This document shows positions 1 through 10,111 of a DNA stretch of 64,000 nucleotides, piece by piece. The stretch lies in contig NZ_CP104900.1 in assembly GCF_025449215.1 (NCBI RefSeq), forward strand, positions 4,588,001 through 4,652,000, in the 5' to 3' direction. The notes beneath the pieces were generated by a model. It did not search any database and had not been told where the DNA came from. It was given only the letters and a program-made list of their open reading frames with translations. The position numbers and the translations under genes were made by a program. Numbering within the stretch: position 1 is the first letter of the stretch; the number at the start of each line of letters is the position of its first letter. Origin of the DNA: Shewanella seohaensis (GTDB lineage Bacteria > Pseudomonadota > Gammaproteobacteria > Enterobacterales > Shewanellaceae).

Positions 1-42
1 CAAAACAGGAAACCAGCACAACAAGTTTACTACTAGGATTGC

Positions 43-63
43 ATTTGATAAGCGTTTTCATTT
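43..63 (+). promoter_or_regulatory. Candidate Fur box upstream of bfd
   Basis: The stretch ATTTGATAAGCGTTTTCATTT matches about 15 of 21 positions of the extended Fur palindrome and lies 34 bases before the bfd start. Iron-starvation control of bfd is known in enteric bacteria, so the placement makes sense. Assignment by eye only. Confidence 0.5.
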
Positions 64-96
64 AGAATTAGCTCAATTCGTTTTGGAGTCCAAAAA

Positions 97-288
97 ATGT
101 ACGTTTGTCTCTGCCATGCCATCACAGATACGCAAATCAAAAACGCGGTAAGTCAGGGTGACTCTAGCCTTGCTGACGTTAAAAAGCGTTTAGGCGTTGC
201 CGATCAATGCGGCAAGTGCGCAAGAATGGCCGTACAAATTATTCAGAACCAATTAGAAATTGAACCTAATTACTACGAAGTGGCTTAA
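97..288 (+). CDS. bfd: Bacterioferritin-associated ferredoxin Bfd
   Basis: Small [2Fe-2S] ferredoxin of 63 residues, the usual length for Bfd. The four cluster ligands are visible: C4 and C6 in YVCLCHA, and C38 and C41 in QCGKC. In other bacteria Bfd docks on bacterioferritin and passes electrons that reduce and release stored iron. The start has a GGAG ribosome site eight bases upstream. A Fur-like box precedes it, consistent with induction when iron is scarce. No bacterioferritin gene is in the window. Its stop codon overlaps, tail to tail, the stop of a small reverse-strand ORF. Confidence 0.93.
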   Translation: MYVCLCHAITDTQIKNAVSQGDSSLADVKKRLGVADQCGKCARMAVQIIQNQLEIEPNYYEVA

Positions 289-481
289 CTTCGAGCCTCC
301 AGCTCCTTTTCTGTCAAACTAAACCTGTATTTCAATGCCTGTTCCTTGAGCGATGCCATCGCCTTAAAGGGGTTGTCGCAAATCTCAGCGCAGATGCCTA
401 TTTTGCGATAATTGTATGACCCCTTAATGACACATCCCACGTCCCCAAAAGCATTAATTCTTTGAGTTCAATGGGATGCAT
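285..481 (-). CDS. Small conserved-looking protein, probable one-base frameshift
   Basis: Two reverse-strand reading frames join here. The first starts at an ATG at 481 (MHPIELKELMLLG). The second runs DVGCVIKGSYNYRKIGICAE and on to a stop at 285-287. Adding one G to the G4 run (plus-strand C at 443-446) fuses them into a 65-residue protein with three Cys and a charged, helical-looking C-terminus. It would start 15 bases after the tpm stop, so it may be cotranscribed with tpm. I do not recognise the family. Without repair, a GTG start inside the second frame would give about 51 residues. Coding status is inferred from composition and context. Confidence 0.4.
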
Positions 482-496
482 ATTTTTACCGGCGAA

Positions 497-1153
497 TTAT
501 CTGCGTGTTAATAAATACGCGGCTTCATTCAGCCAAGGGACTTCTTTCTTAACGAATCTCGGATTGTCCGCAAGCACATCCTGACAATCCAAGAGCTGGA
601 TTTCAAAATCGTCACTTATATGTGTTTCGACCCAAGTTGGCGACACCGCAAATGGCGGCCCACTTAAAGCGTCCTGCGGGTAATCTAAAGTCACCAATAA
701 ACCCACACTGCCCGAAGGCAATAACTGCGCTAATTGCTTGGCGTATTGCGCCCGCATACTCTCAGGCCAAGCAATCAAGGCGGCGCGATCATAAAAACCA
801 CTTACCTTGGCCGTAATCGACTGGGGTAAAGTGAAGATATCCCCTTGATATAAACTGACCTGCTCAGTGTAGTAATGCTGATGATCGCCCAGCGCACTTT
901 GCTGCATAGGTAATTGGTTATCTTCGAAAAACTGCTGCACTGCGAGTTCATTTAACTCACAACCAATCACTTGATGCCCCTGCTCGGCTAAAAAGCACAT
1001 ATCTAAAGATTTACCACACAGGGGAACGAAGACTTGAGCCTCGGCGGGTAATGCCAAGGTATGCCAATACTTTACGAGAAAGGGATTGATATCTTGCTGG
1101 TGAAAACCAATCAGCTGTTGCTGCCACTTCTCATGCCAAAAACCAGGTTCCAT
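497..1153 (-). CDS. tpm: Thiopurine S-methyltransferase
   Basis: SAM-dependent methyltransferase of 218 residues, the normal size for bacterial TPMT. The N-terminal [19 protein letters not shown] and the SAM-site motif [12 protein letters not shown] are characteristic of the family, as is the [10 protein letters not shown] segment. Bacterial members methylate thiopurines and, in Pseudomonas, tellurite or selenium compounds. The physiological substrate here is unknown. Cytoplasmic. A small ORF follows 15 bases downstream on the same strand. Confidence 0.92.
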   Translation of the reverse strand: MEPGFWHEKWQQQLIGFHQQDINPFLVKYWHTLALPAEAQVFVPLCGKSLDMCFLAEQGHQVIGCELNELAVQQFFEDNQLPMQQSALGDHQHYYTEQVSLYQGDIFTLPQSITAKVSGFYDRAALIAWPESMRAQYAKQLAQLLPSGSVGLLVTLDYPQDALSGPPFAVSPTWVETHISDDFEIQLLDCQDVLADNPRFVKKEVPWLNEAAYLLTRR

Positions 1154-1260
1154 AGGTATATCTCAAATGACTAAAGTTATCCTTACTCTAATGGCATTCA
1201 CGGGTGGATGCAAAATCTCAGATACCGTATGTTAATCATAGAGATGTAAACAGTTAATGA

Positions 1261-1599
1261 CTAAGCCAATGCCGTTTGTACCCGGCGGAGCCAAACGCAA
1301 TTCTCACACTGGCATTGGCGGCGCGACAAATGATGCGGACTTAAGGATGAGTCGATAAAGTCAACGGCGATCAGCAACTGCTGCTTCAGTTCGGCAACGG
1401 ATTTTTGCTCGACGGCCACCAACTCATCGTTCTGGTTCATCCAGATACATTCCATACCCTGGTGGCAAGTGAGACACTGCTCATCGCGATCATTAAAAAA
1501 TACCGCATGTGGACAATGGGTCACCTCCATTGACTGCAAAATTCGCTTACGCGGAAACTCTAACAACTCGATCAATAAAGCCTTATCTTGGGCGGGCAT
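1261..1599 (-). CDS. Cysteine-rich hypothetical protein, possible metal binding
   Basis: Product of 112 residues starting MPAQDKALLIELL. An upstream in-frame ATG at 1641 exists, but the strong AAAGGAGG ribosome site sits just before the ATG at 1599, which decides the start. Cysteines occur as THCPHAVFF, DEQCLTCHQGMEC and, at the C-terminus, CQCENCVWL, suggesting a zinc site or an Fe-S cluster. There is no signal peptide or membrane segment. A perfect FNR/EtrA half-site pair lies 96 bases upstream, so expression may respond to oxygen. Family not recognised. Confidence 0.75.
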   Translation of the reverse strand: MPAQDKALLIELLEFPRKRILQSMEVTHCPHAVFFNDRDEQCLTCHQGMECIWMNQNDELVAVEQKSVAELKQQLLIAVDFIDSSLSPHHLSRRQCQCENCVWLRRVQTALA

Positions 1600-1694
1600 A
1601 TGCCCTCCTTTCATCCACTTTGTCCACGGGAAATTTAACAAAAATGTATCCCATCCAATGTGCTTAAGATTACCTAGACTCCATACGATTTAAC

Positions 1695-1708
1695 TTGATA
1701 TAAATCAA
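1695..1708. promoter_or_regulatory. Perfect FNR/EtrA-type operator
   Basis: TTGATATAAATCAA is an exact TTGAT-N4-ATCAA palindrome. It lies between the divergent Cys-rich gene (start 1599) and the kinase gene (start 1847). On the reverse strand a TAATCT-like -10 lies about 23 bases further on, as expected for class II activation. EtrA is the Shewanella FNR homologue. Confidence 0.65.
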
Positions 1709-1846
1709 AGTCAGCGACGAAATGATGGGATAGGTAAGCCCTAAAAATCACAAGTTTATCGCAGGCAACACCAGCCACAGCATCCTAAGCCGATTTGCTT
1801 ATCAGCCTCGCTTACTGTTTAAATAACCAAAACAAGGAGTCGCGCA

Positions 1847-3654
1847 TTGCAAACACCCCAATTACAACATTTTTACATTTCCGAAGAGCAATCCATTTAC
1901 TTGCTCAAAGCCAACGATGCCCGTAAGCACAAGGCGTGGATCCGTTTATGTAAACAACAGTTAAGTAAGTTGGGTTATCGCGACATTGAGTTTATCGGTA
2001 AGGGGGCTTACGGCTTTGTGTTTGCGGGGATTAATCAGGCCGACGAAGCCCATGTATTTAAATTCTCAAGAATTAATCTGCCGCAGCATATTCAAGATCG
2101 CTTAGAGGAAGAAGCCTTTATGCTGTCCTTACTCAAACACCCTAACATTCCGGGAGCGATCAAATTTGAGCGGGTCGGCAAACAAGGGATCTTAGTGATG
2201 GAGCGTGCTAAGGGCGAAGATCTCGAGCAGCTTTGTCGCCGTTTAGGCGCCCTGCCCCTGCCATGGTGATGAGTATTGCCCGCCAACTGGCCGATATTCT
2301 CTACTATCTGCGAACGGGCAAACCCTTAGTGCATGGCGACATTAAGCCCTCAAACCTTGTCTATGATATTGAAAGCCAACATTTATCCTTAATCGACTGG
2401 GGCTCGGCGGTATTTGCGCAACGGGATGAATATAACAAGGCCGTAGAAGACAATGTGATGACGTTGATGTCGAGCGATCAACAGCATACTAACGCCCGCA
2501 TGGGGGACGTGTATTTTATCGGTGAAGAGCAGCTAAATGGCGCACTCTCCAGCCCGCGTTTCGACGAGCAAGGCGTAGCAGCGACCTTGTATGCCTTGGC
2601 CTCAGGACAGGCGAGTCGCTTCGGCGCGCAGGTGATCCCGCCCACCAGCATAGGCTTACCCATGGAGTTGGCGCGCACCTTGGAAGGTATGCTCAGTAGC
2701 GATGCCGTGCAGCGCAATCTGGCGGGGGATTATTTTCTCAAAAGCATGCGCCACAGCCATAGAATACACTTACCCGAGCTGCCCAAAACCGAACTACTGG
2801 GTGAAATCCCAGTCTGGGTACAATCCCGCGAAAAAGATGTCGAAACCGTCAGTTACAGCTCGCGTAAATCCTTTTTAAAGGAACATAACGCGCAGGATCC
2901 CATCGCTAAGATGGATGACATTCAGCTCGAAAAATACTATCGCAACTTCTTAGCCGGCATGGGCGATACCGAAAAGGGCTTTATCGCCGCCGTGGGTCGC
3001 CTCGGTCAATACCCTATCGTGGGTGGCCTTGCTATCCATTGGCAAGAAACTGGCGTGTTTATCGACTCCAACCTTGCCATCTACGATGCTAAACAAAAGA
3101 GCGCCCTCATCATCGCCGTTAATAATATGGTCACGCTCGCGCGGGGGATTAAGCGTATCGGGGTGTTTAAGGCCTGCTTCTTTAACGCTAGGGACACGCT
3201 GCATATCGAGCGCGAAAACACCAGCGAACCCTTTGTCGCCAGTGCTGATCTCCAACTGCCCTTCGAAGTCGGAGATGTGCCGACTCTCGAAGATAAATCG
3301 CGGCTGCACTCCTACTTTGAAGACGGTAAAGATCCGGATGAAAACCTCGAATTACCGAGTGAAATCATGGAGGAATTGGCGCGTATCAACCAAATCCACC
3401 ACACGGGCTGCATCATTTTTGAGGCGCTGCCGAATCACTTAAAGATCCACAGCTACTTAAAACTGCTCAATCCACGTAAACAGGCGGCGTTTCGCGCTAG
3501 CCTCGACCGCATTTTGCATTATGTAGGTAAAATTCAAGGCCATGGGGTATCGGGCTTTATGAAACTGCCCTATAAAAATACTCGCCGCTTTAACCATATT
3601 GAGCGTAAAGCCGAACATTTTTATCCTAGAAACCCAAAAGAAATAGGCGCATAA
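1847..3654 (+). CDS. Ser/Thr protein kinase-like protein with large unknown C-terminus, frameshifted
   Basis: Two frames (1847-2269, and one running to 3654) make one protein of 602 residues if one C is added to the C4 run at 2255-2258. It starts at TTG, seven bases after AAGGAG. The kinase fold is clear: glycine loop GKGAYGFVF (51-59), K72, acidic helix C near 88, catalytic HGDIKPSN with D165, and DWG with D184 in place of DFG. Residues from about 310 to 602 match no domain I recognise. As it stands the sequence would make only a dead N-lobe. The substrate is unknown and no cognate phosphatase is adjacent. Confidence 0.82.
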
Positions 3655-3677
3655 CGAATCACCTCGTTAGCGCCTAT
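3643..3677. terminator. Inverted repeat over the kinase stop codon
   Basis: ATAGGCGC and TAACGA (separated by one bulged A) pair with TCGTTA and GCGCCTAT around a 6-base loop. The repeat contains the kinase stop codon and sits between convergent genes. It lacks a clear U tract, so termination in either direction is only possible. Confidence 0.4.
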
Positions 3678-3694
3678 GATGCTGAAAACCAAAC

Positions 3695-6097
3695 TTAGAT
3701 AGGTGAACCTGGCGGCAATCTCAAGGGTTTTGGAATGAGTTTGCTGTTGGCATCCGTGAGTCCTGTACTCAGCCCCTGTTGCAACCAAGTGTAGTGGGAG
3801 GCCACCTTAGCATTCGCCCGATTCGCTTTGGCTTTGAGCTGTTTAATCACGAATTGGGCGCGTTCGTAAATTGCCGCCTTCACCTCTGCTGAGGTTTGCG
3901 GATTGTGATACGCAGACAAGAGTTCATCAATCACCACCGCATTTACCCGCATCCACACACCTTCAATCAGAGCGAGCTTATCTTCTTGATAAAGGGTCGC
4001 GGCAAACAGCTTGTTGAGTAAGGTTTCAACCGAGAGCTGTTCATTATCCGCCATCGCCCCTTGGCTGACACGATTTAAGCGCTGCGGCATCAATAACTGA
4101 CCCACAGTATGGCGCGCTAACACTTCCGCCATACCGAGGGGATCGCTCACCACCCCAAGCCCTGACTCGAAGGACTCCCGCGTCGCTTGATAATTGCCCG
4201 CTTTAGGCACCAGCGTATCGAGTAAGGTTTGCGGAACCGTTAAACTGGCCGCATCTAAGGTGCTGAGCAGCGCATCGAGGGCCGACATTTGTAACTGAGG
4301 CGCTATGTAGCTCCAGCGACTACCCTCACCGATAGACAGATAGTTGTAGTCAGTGCCGCCAATAAACTTAGTGACCGCATCGATTTGATAACGGTTAAGC
4401 AAATAGATTGGCACAAAGGCATCGGCTAACTCACCCAGTGGCTCGCCCGGCAACAGGGCCGTGCTGCTAAAACCTTCGATCGCCTTAGCGCGAATACGAT
4501 TCAAATCCAGCAGCTGCGCGATAGGGTCGTCACCGCTATCCCATAAACTCGCATAGGCTTGGCTGGCATCCGCTTGGCGTGAATCGGCTTCGCCAATATA
4601 GCGCAGCCCTTTTCGAGCCACTTCGGCCAGTAACTGATTTTGCAGCGCCTGCTGCGCCGTGGCATCGCCTTCATCGCTATAGCCGTAAGCGATAGCAAAG
4701 TTATCCCATGGCCCGACACCAACGCCATAAGGTGCTGATATATCAATGTCATTGCCTTTCAGCATGATCTTAGGATGGGGATAATCCATCACTGAGGCAT
4801 CCTGATTGGTCGAGGCGGCAAAGTTATGATCTAAACCTAAGGTATGGCCGACCTCATGGGCGGCGAGTTGGCGAATACGCGCTAAGGCTAAGTCATTAGC
4901 CGCTTGCTCGGCGGCGCTTCTATCACGCCAGCCCGCAGTTAAACCTTTGGCAATCAAGTAATCTTGACGCACCCGCAAGCTACCTAAGGTCACTTGGCCT
5001 TTGATGATTTCGCCGGTACGCGGATCGGTTAGCGCCGCGCCGTAGGACCATCCGCGCGTGGCGCGGTGTACCCACTGGATCATGTTGTAGCGAATATCTT
5101 GCGGATCGGCATCGGGCGGCAAGAGTTCAACCTTGAAGCCGTTGATAAATCCCGCTTGGGTGAAGGCCGTTTCCCACCAGCGAGCACCATCAAGTAGCGC
5201 CGAGCGGATAGGCTCAGGCACACCTGGGTCGAGGTAATAGGTGATGGGCTTGACAACTTCGCTCGGTGCCGGGCCAGGATTCACCTTTTGCAGGCGGTGG
5301 CGCAAAATAAACCGCTGCACCAATGGCGCCGAAAACGGCGTGGCATAGTCGCGATACTCATCGGATAAATAGCCGCTCATAGGATGATAGGCGCGGGGTT
5401 GATAACCCTCATCGGGCAACTCGACAAAGGAGTAGCGCATCCGCACCGACATTAAGGTGCCATCGGGCGTGACCTTAGCCACTTGCTCACCCGCCGCATC
5501 GGCTTTAAAGGTAAGCTGCACATCCACATCACTATTCTTTTCAAAGGATTTCACCCCGGCGGGTAAAATCGCCGAGCGGGTTAAATCGAGGCGATAATTC
5601 CCCTGCCCGCGATGCAGGAGAGCATCCGCGACCCCGTGCAGATCGTTGAGTACCAACTCGCTGATCGCCACCATATCTGGCTTACCATCGAGTAACTTAC
5701 CCTGCCACAATACCGAATCGGCAAAGGCCTCATCCACGGCGCGCTTTTCGGCGGCGTCTTGGGTATTAGCGCGATATTGGGTATTTAGTTGCTTAAGTTG
5801 GATGTAGGGACCTTGGCGCTCAAACTGCACCATGCGGGTTTGACCTAATTGACCACGGTCGAGACCGATATCGTTAGAACCGACCCCTTCAGGCAAGCTA
5901 GTCACCAATAAAAAAGGCTGATTTAAACGGCTCACCTCGAGGTATAACTCCCCCTCGCTTGGCTCATAGTAAAGATTAAGAAATCCCTTAGCGGCTTGGC
6001 TCTGCTTAACGACTTTAGTGCTCGGCAGATCCGCGGCGACACTCAGCGCGGGTAAACCTAAGAGTAGGATGGCGAGGGCTAGGCTATGGGGTTTCAT
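3695..6097 (-). CDS. Secreted zinc metalloprotease, DUF5117/DUF4953 type
   Basis: Protein of 800 residues with a clear signal peptide (positively charged start, LALAILLLGLPALSVAA). The zinc site HEVGHTLGLDH at 414-424 is a full HEXXHXXGXXH metzincin motif, with a following VMDYP Met-turn candidate. The layout matches the large bacterial zinc-dependent proteases that carry DUF5117/5118 upstream and DUF4953 around the active site. It is probably periplasmic or exported and its substrate is unknown. It lies 83 bases downstream of the hybrid kinase on the same strand. No lipobox is evident. Confidence 0.85.
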   Translation of the reverse strand: MKPHSLALAILLLGLPALSVAADLPSTKVVKQSQAAKGFLNLYYEPSEGELYLEVSRLNQPFLLVTSLPEGVGSNDIGLDRGQLGQTRMVQFERQGPYIQLKQLNTQYRANTQDAAEKRAVDEAFADSVLWQGKLLDGKPDMVAISELVLNDLHGVADALLHRGQGNYRLDLTRSAILPAGVKSFEKNSDVDVQLTFKADAAGEQVAKVTPDGTLMSVRMRYSFVELPDEGYQPRAYHPMSGYLSDEYRDYATPFSAPLVQRFILRHRLQKVNPGPAPSEVVKPITYYLDPGVPEPIRSALLDGARWWETAFTQAGFINGFKVELLPPDADPQDIRYNMIQWVHRATRGWSYGAALTDPRTGEIIKGQVTLGSLRVRQDYLIAKGLTAGWRDRSAAEQAANDLALARIRQLAAHEVGHTLGLDHNFAASTNQDASVMDYPHPKIMLKGNDIDISAPYGVGVGPWDNFAIAYGYSDEGDATAQQALQNQLLAEVARKGLRYIGEADSRQADASQAYASLWDSGDDPIAQLLDLNRIRAKAIEGFSSTALLPGEPLGELADAFVPIYLLNRYQIDAVTKFIGGTDYNYLSIGEGSRWSYIAPQLQMSALDALLSTLDAASLTVPQTLLDTLVPKAGNYQATRESFESGLGVVSDPLGMAEVLARHTVGQLLMPQRLNRVSQGAMADNEQLSVETLLNKLFAATLYQEDKLALIEGVWMRVNAVVIDELLSAYHNPQTSAEVKAAIYERAQFVIKQLKAKANRANAKVASHYTWLQQGLSTGLTDANSKLIPKPLRLPPGSPI

Positions 6098-6180
6098 CTT
6101 TCCTCCTGATTGGGCTGTCTACGTGGTCATGTTACACAAAACTAAACCACGCGGGGCCATCATTGGCCCCGGGCAAACAA

Positions 6181-9100
6181 TTAATGATGATTATTCTTGT
6201 GTTTTATCCAATGCGATAAGGTTTCAAACAGTTCAGTTAACACTATCGGCTTAGTAATATGGGCATTCATCCCAGCGGCGAGACTCTTTTCCCGATCGCC
6301 CGACATCGCATGGGCCGTCATGGCGATAATAGGCAGCACGTCGGCACTGAAGCGTTCACGCAGTGCCCGCGCCGCGGTTAACCCGTCCATTACTGGCATT
6401 TGAATATCCATTAATACCGCATCGAAGGGGCGTGAGTCGATAATATCGAGGGCAATTTGGCCATTCCCAGCAACAACGACTTCGTATCCTGCGCTCTTTA
6501 GTAGCTCAGTCGCCACCTGTTGGTTGATAAAGTTATCTTCCACCAAGAGCACAAGCCCTGTGTGTTCGCCCTCTTCTACCGGCACTTCATCAATAGGCTG
6601 CACCACATTAAGCCTTGGCTCATCGGCAAAGGCGGCGATGATCTCATCGAACAGACTCGATGCCTTAAAGGGTTTTTGCAACACGGCAAACACATTGGCA
6701 CTGTCGACTTCGTGCTGTAAAGGTTCTGCCGCATAGGCGGTCATCATGATGATAATGGGCCGTTTTGCGATGCGGCCTTCGGCCACCATGGTATCGATGG
6801 CGCTGATCACATCGCCACCATCCATCTCTGGCATCATCCAATCGAGCAACAATAAATCGATAGGATCCCGCGACAACTTATACAGCGCCTCGGCGCCGCT
6901 CGCGGCCGTATCCACCTCGAAGTGGAAATCGCGCATCAACGCCGAATAAATTTGCAGCGCCGTCGGGTTATCATCCACTACAAGTGTGCGTAAATTATTG
7001 AGTTTTTCAGGCACCACTAAGGGCTCAACCTTGGCCTCTTCGGCAATCTCAAAGCTGATGGTAAAGCTGAAGGTACTGCCAACGCCTAACTCACTCTGCA
7101 CCTGCATCTTGCCGCCCATCATGGAGACCAAATGCTTACTGATCGATAAACCTAATCCCGTGCCACCGTACTTACGGGTCGTCGAACCATCGGCCTGAGC
7201 AAAGGCATCGAACAGTTTTTCCTGCTGATCTTTACTAATCCCAATACCCGTATCCCGTACCCAGAATTTTAAGGTAATTCGATGGTCGCGCTCGCCCACA
7301 TCTTCGCAGCCCAGTTCAATCTCACCGGATTGGGTAAACTTCACCGCGTTCGATAACAGGTTAATCAGCACTTGGCCTAAGCGCAGCGGATCGCCCTTAA
7401 GAATGAGGCCTGCCGTGACTGGCGCATACAGTAATAACTCGACGCCTTGCTCCTGCGCCTTGAGCGCATTGAGATCGAGGGCATGGTCGAGCACTTTATC
7501 CAGCGGGAACGGCACCCGCTCCAGCTCTAATTTACCCGCCTCAATCTTAGAGAAGTCGAGAATATCGTTAATAATCCGCAGCAACGACTGCGCCGAGAAC
7601 CCGGCCTTTTCGAGGTAATCCTTCTGCTGCGCCGTCAGCGAGGTGCGCTGCGCTAACTGCAACATGCCGATAATGGCGTTCATTGGCGTGCGGATTTCGT
7701 GGCTCATGTTGGCCAAGAACTCACTCTTATAGAGGTTCGCCAGTTCTGCGTCCTGCTTCGCCTCCAGCAGTGCCACTTCGTTACTCTTATGGCGTGTGAT
7801 GTCCTTGTGGGTACCGACCATACGCTTAGGCTGACCATCGGCGGTAAATTCCACCACCCGGCCGCGGGAAAGCACCCAGTGATAGCTGCCGTTTTTGCCT
7901 AAAATCCTAAACTCGATCTCATAGGCATCGACGGGATTTTGCAGATACTGATTACGATATTCTTCGACCCGAATTCTATCATCGGGGTGCGTCAGCTGGT
8001 CGATAGCCGACAATAACGCAGGGAATTCATTGGGTTTATAGCCCAGCATCGAATAATAGGATGGGTTACAAATAATATGCTCCGAATCCAGATACCAGTC
8101 CCACAGACCATCTTCTACCGCGTCCATCGCTAAATGGTAACGCTCCTCCGACAGGCGTAACTGCTCGGCGGACTCGTACTCACGCGTCACATCGCGCCAC
8201 ACGGCAATCAAGCCTTGTAGCTCGCCACGGCGGTTATAGAAAGGCAGTTTCAGAGTATCGAGCAACACAGGCTTGCCCGCTAACTCAACCTTCTCTTGAT
8301 AACGCAGTGGCGTGCGATCTTTTAAGATCTGCTCATCCTCGGCGCGAATACGAATGCCCATCTCCGGTGAGGTTAAATCCTCTGACGACAGACCAATCAT
8401 CTCGCTTTCGGTGTAACCCAGCATCCGCTCGGCGGCTTTGTTACAGCCGAGGTAATTGCCTTCTTTATCTTTAAAGACAATGGCTTCAGGGATGGAGTCG
8501 AGTAAGGAGCGCAACAACGCATATTCCCGCTCGCGCCGCTCGGTCGCATCTTTTAACCGCTCGGTGCGGCGCGCGACCAGTTTGTCGAGTCGCTTATTCT
8601 GCTCGGCCAAATGATGGGTGTATTGCTTGTTTTCCTCAAAGATGCGGCTCACCAGCAGGAACCAAGGTTCCCACCCCGGAGTGATTTTTTCCGGCGGTTT
8701 ACGCGGCTCTTGGGAACAGCCCTCTAAGTGCGACAACAGGCGCGATGCGGGGCTCACGAAGGAGCGGCGCGTTTGCCAGTGCACTATGGTTACCAGCACC
8801 GACAGGGCAATGACAACGAGGATAAAGGTCAGCTGCAGTTTTTCGACCGAGTCTTGGAACAGGTCGTCTTCATTTTGCAGATACAACAAGCGCCACGGCG
8901 CGTTATGCAGCGCGACCGAGTGAATATAGTAACCGTTGCGAATAATGCCTTCGTGGGCATCGAATAATTCGGACTCGGGTAGCGAATGCAGCTCCGATGG
9001 AATGCGCTGACTGATGTGATATACCCGATTGATATCTGAGCCATCGAAGTCGCTGTGGGACAAAATATTGTTCTGCTGATCGAGCAGGATCACAGTCCCC

Positions 9101-9891
9101 GGCATCTTGAAGTACACCCGAATTTGCCGCGCCAATGAGGCCAAGGTCATATCGAGGTTGATCGAGCCCATAAACTCATCATCGAGATAAACGGGCACGC
9201 CTAAGGTGGTCAGTAAGCCTTTACCCGTCGAATCGACATAGGCCTCACTCCAAAACACACTGCGCTGCGGGTTCATCGCCGGGGTAGCGTATTGGAATTG
9301 TTTCTTATTGAGCAGCTCGTCCCTAAAACGCTGGTCGCCGTTGGTCCAAGGGAAGTAGGACATCATCCGCTGGCGCGATAAATAATAAATCGCCGAGGCT
9401 TTAGGTGCCGCTTCTTTGGCGACGGGGAAAGACAGTGACAACTCGAACAGCATTTCCAGCTCTTGGTAGAACTTATCGCTGCGGCCATCGAGGGAGCCTG
9501 CACCTGTAATCCGCCCCATGTTGGTAAAGGGTTTGCCGCCCTTGGCGTAGTTAGGCTCTAAGGTAAAATACTGACCACTTTCGTTAAATTTGCCGTATTG
9601 CGGTAAACGCTCTTTACGCACTAACTCACCTAAGCGCAGGTGATCCACGGCCACATCCCGCAGACTCTTCACCGCACGGATGCTCGATTCCAACAGCAAG
9701 TCGATTTGCAATACGTGGCGCTCGACCTGTTCTTCGCGCTGCTCCATCTGCTGGGTTTTCTGGCGATCGAAAAACATCCATGCCGTCAGCAACGACAGGA
9801 CAATCACGCCGATATAGGTATAAAAAACGGCGCGGTTATAGTTCTTTTGGATCGGCGATTTTAATTGGAGATCCGGCTCACTCGATTTCAT
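6181..9891 (-). CDS. Hybrid sensor histidine kinase with two receivers
   Basis: Protein of 1236 residues. Order: membrane helix (about 20-42), periplasmic dCache-like sensor (to about 350), second helix (352-371), PAS (about 460-580), PAS/PAC (580-705), HisKA with the phosphoacceptor H731 in MSHEIRTP, HATPase (about 830-950; DTGIGI and GGTGLGLSI seen), receiver 1 with D1017 in LLLLDWMMP, receiver 2 with D1162 in LMDIQMP. All catalytic residues are present. There is no HPt domain, so phosphate must leave through a separate HPt protein or stay internal. The ligand is unknown. Confidence 0.93.
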   Translation of the reverse strand: MKSSEPDLQLKSPIQKNYNRAVFYTYIGVIVLSLLTAWMFFDRQKTQQMEQREEQVERHVLQIDLLLESSIRAVKSLRDVAVDHLRLGELVRKERLPQYGKFNESGQYFTLEPNYAKGGKPFTNMGRITGAGSLDGRSDKFYQELEMLFELSLSFPVAKEAAPKASAIYYLSRQRMMSYFPWTNGDQRFRDELLNKKQFQYATPAMNPQRSVFWSEAYVDSTGKGLLTTLGVPVYLDDEFMGSINLDMTLASLARQIRVYFKMPGTVILLDQQNNILSHSDFDGSDINRVYHISQRIPSELHSLPESELFDAHEGIIRNGYYIHSVALHNAPWRLLYLQNEDDLFQDSVEKLQLTFILVVIALSVLVTIVHWQTRRSFVSPASRLLSHLEGCSQEPRKPPEKITPGWEPWFLLVSRIFEENKQYTHHLAEQNKRLDKLVARRTERLKDATERREREYALLRSLLDSIPEAIVFKDKEGNYLGCNKAAERMLGYTESEMIGLSSEDLTSPEMGIRIRAEDEQILKDRTPLRYQEKVELAGKPVLLDTLKLPFYNRRGELQGLIAVWRDVTREYESAEQLRLSEERYHLAMDAVEDGLWDWYLDSEHIICNPSYYSMLGYKPNEFPALLSAIDQLTHPDDRIRVEEYRNQYLQNPVDAYEIEFRILGKNGSYHWVLSRGRVVEFTADGQPKRMVGTHKDITRHKSNEVALLEAKQDAELANLYKSEFLANMSHEIRTPMNAIIGMLQLAQRTSLTAQQKDYLEKAGFSAQSLLRIINDILDFSKIEAGKLELERVPFPLDKVLDHALDLNALKAQEQGVELLLYAPVTAGLILKGDPLRLGQVLINLLSNAVKFTQSGEIELGCEDVGERDHRITLKFWVRDTGIGISKDQQEKLFDAFAQADGSTTRKYGGTGLGLSISKHLVSMMGGKMQVQSELGVGSTFSFTISFEIAEEAKVEPLVVPEKLNNLRTLVVDDNPTALQIYSALMRDFHFEVDTAASGAEALYKLSRDPIDLLLLDWMMPEMDGGDVISAIDTMVAEGRIAKRPIIIMMTAYAAEPLQHEVDSANVFAVLQKPFKASSLFDEIIAAFADEPRLNVVQPIDEVPVEEGEHTGLVLLVEDNFINQQVATELLKSAGYEVVVAGNGQIALDIIDSRPFDAVLMDIQMPVMDGLTAARALRERFSADVLPIIAMTAHAMSGDREKSLAAGMNAHITKPIVLTELFETLSHWIKHKNNHH

Positions 9892-10065
9892 CCACTACCC
9901 TTGATTGCAGCGCTTGATTTTAGCCATCGGTGGCAAAAGTGACTGAGTACATTTATGGCTTCATATATTAGCAGGAAGAAACCCCGAGTCGCATCAAATA
10001 ATTGCCGTACGAAGGCTGTCAAAGTCTATGATTAGTTGATTGAAAAATCATAGAAATGCCTAAAA

Positions 10066-10093
10066 ACAAAGGTCCCACGAGTGAGACCTTTTG
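10066..10093 (-). terminator. Terminator after phoH
   Basis: On the reverse strand AAAGGTCTCAC pairs with GTGGGACCTTT across a 2-base loop and is followed by TGTTTTT. It lies 19 bases past the phoH stop. Confidence 0.75.
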
Positions 10094-10111
10094 TAACAAT
10101 AAAGTAAATAG

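Noticed and set aside
1173..1240. Short plus-strand ORF near the tpm start
   Set aside because: Only 22 residues, no ribosome site, no similarity.
8618..8923. Plus-strand ORFs across the hybrid kinase gene
   Set aside because: Long antisense frames are common in GC-moderate coding DNA; these lack start signals and protein-like composition.
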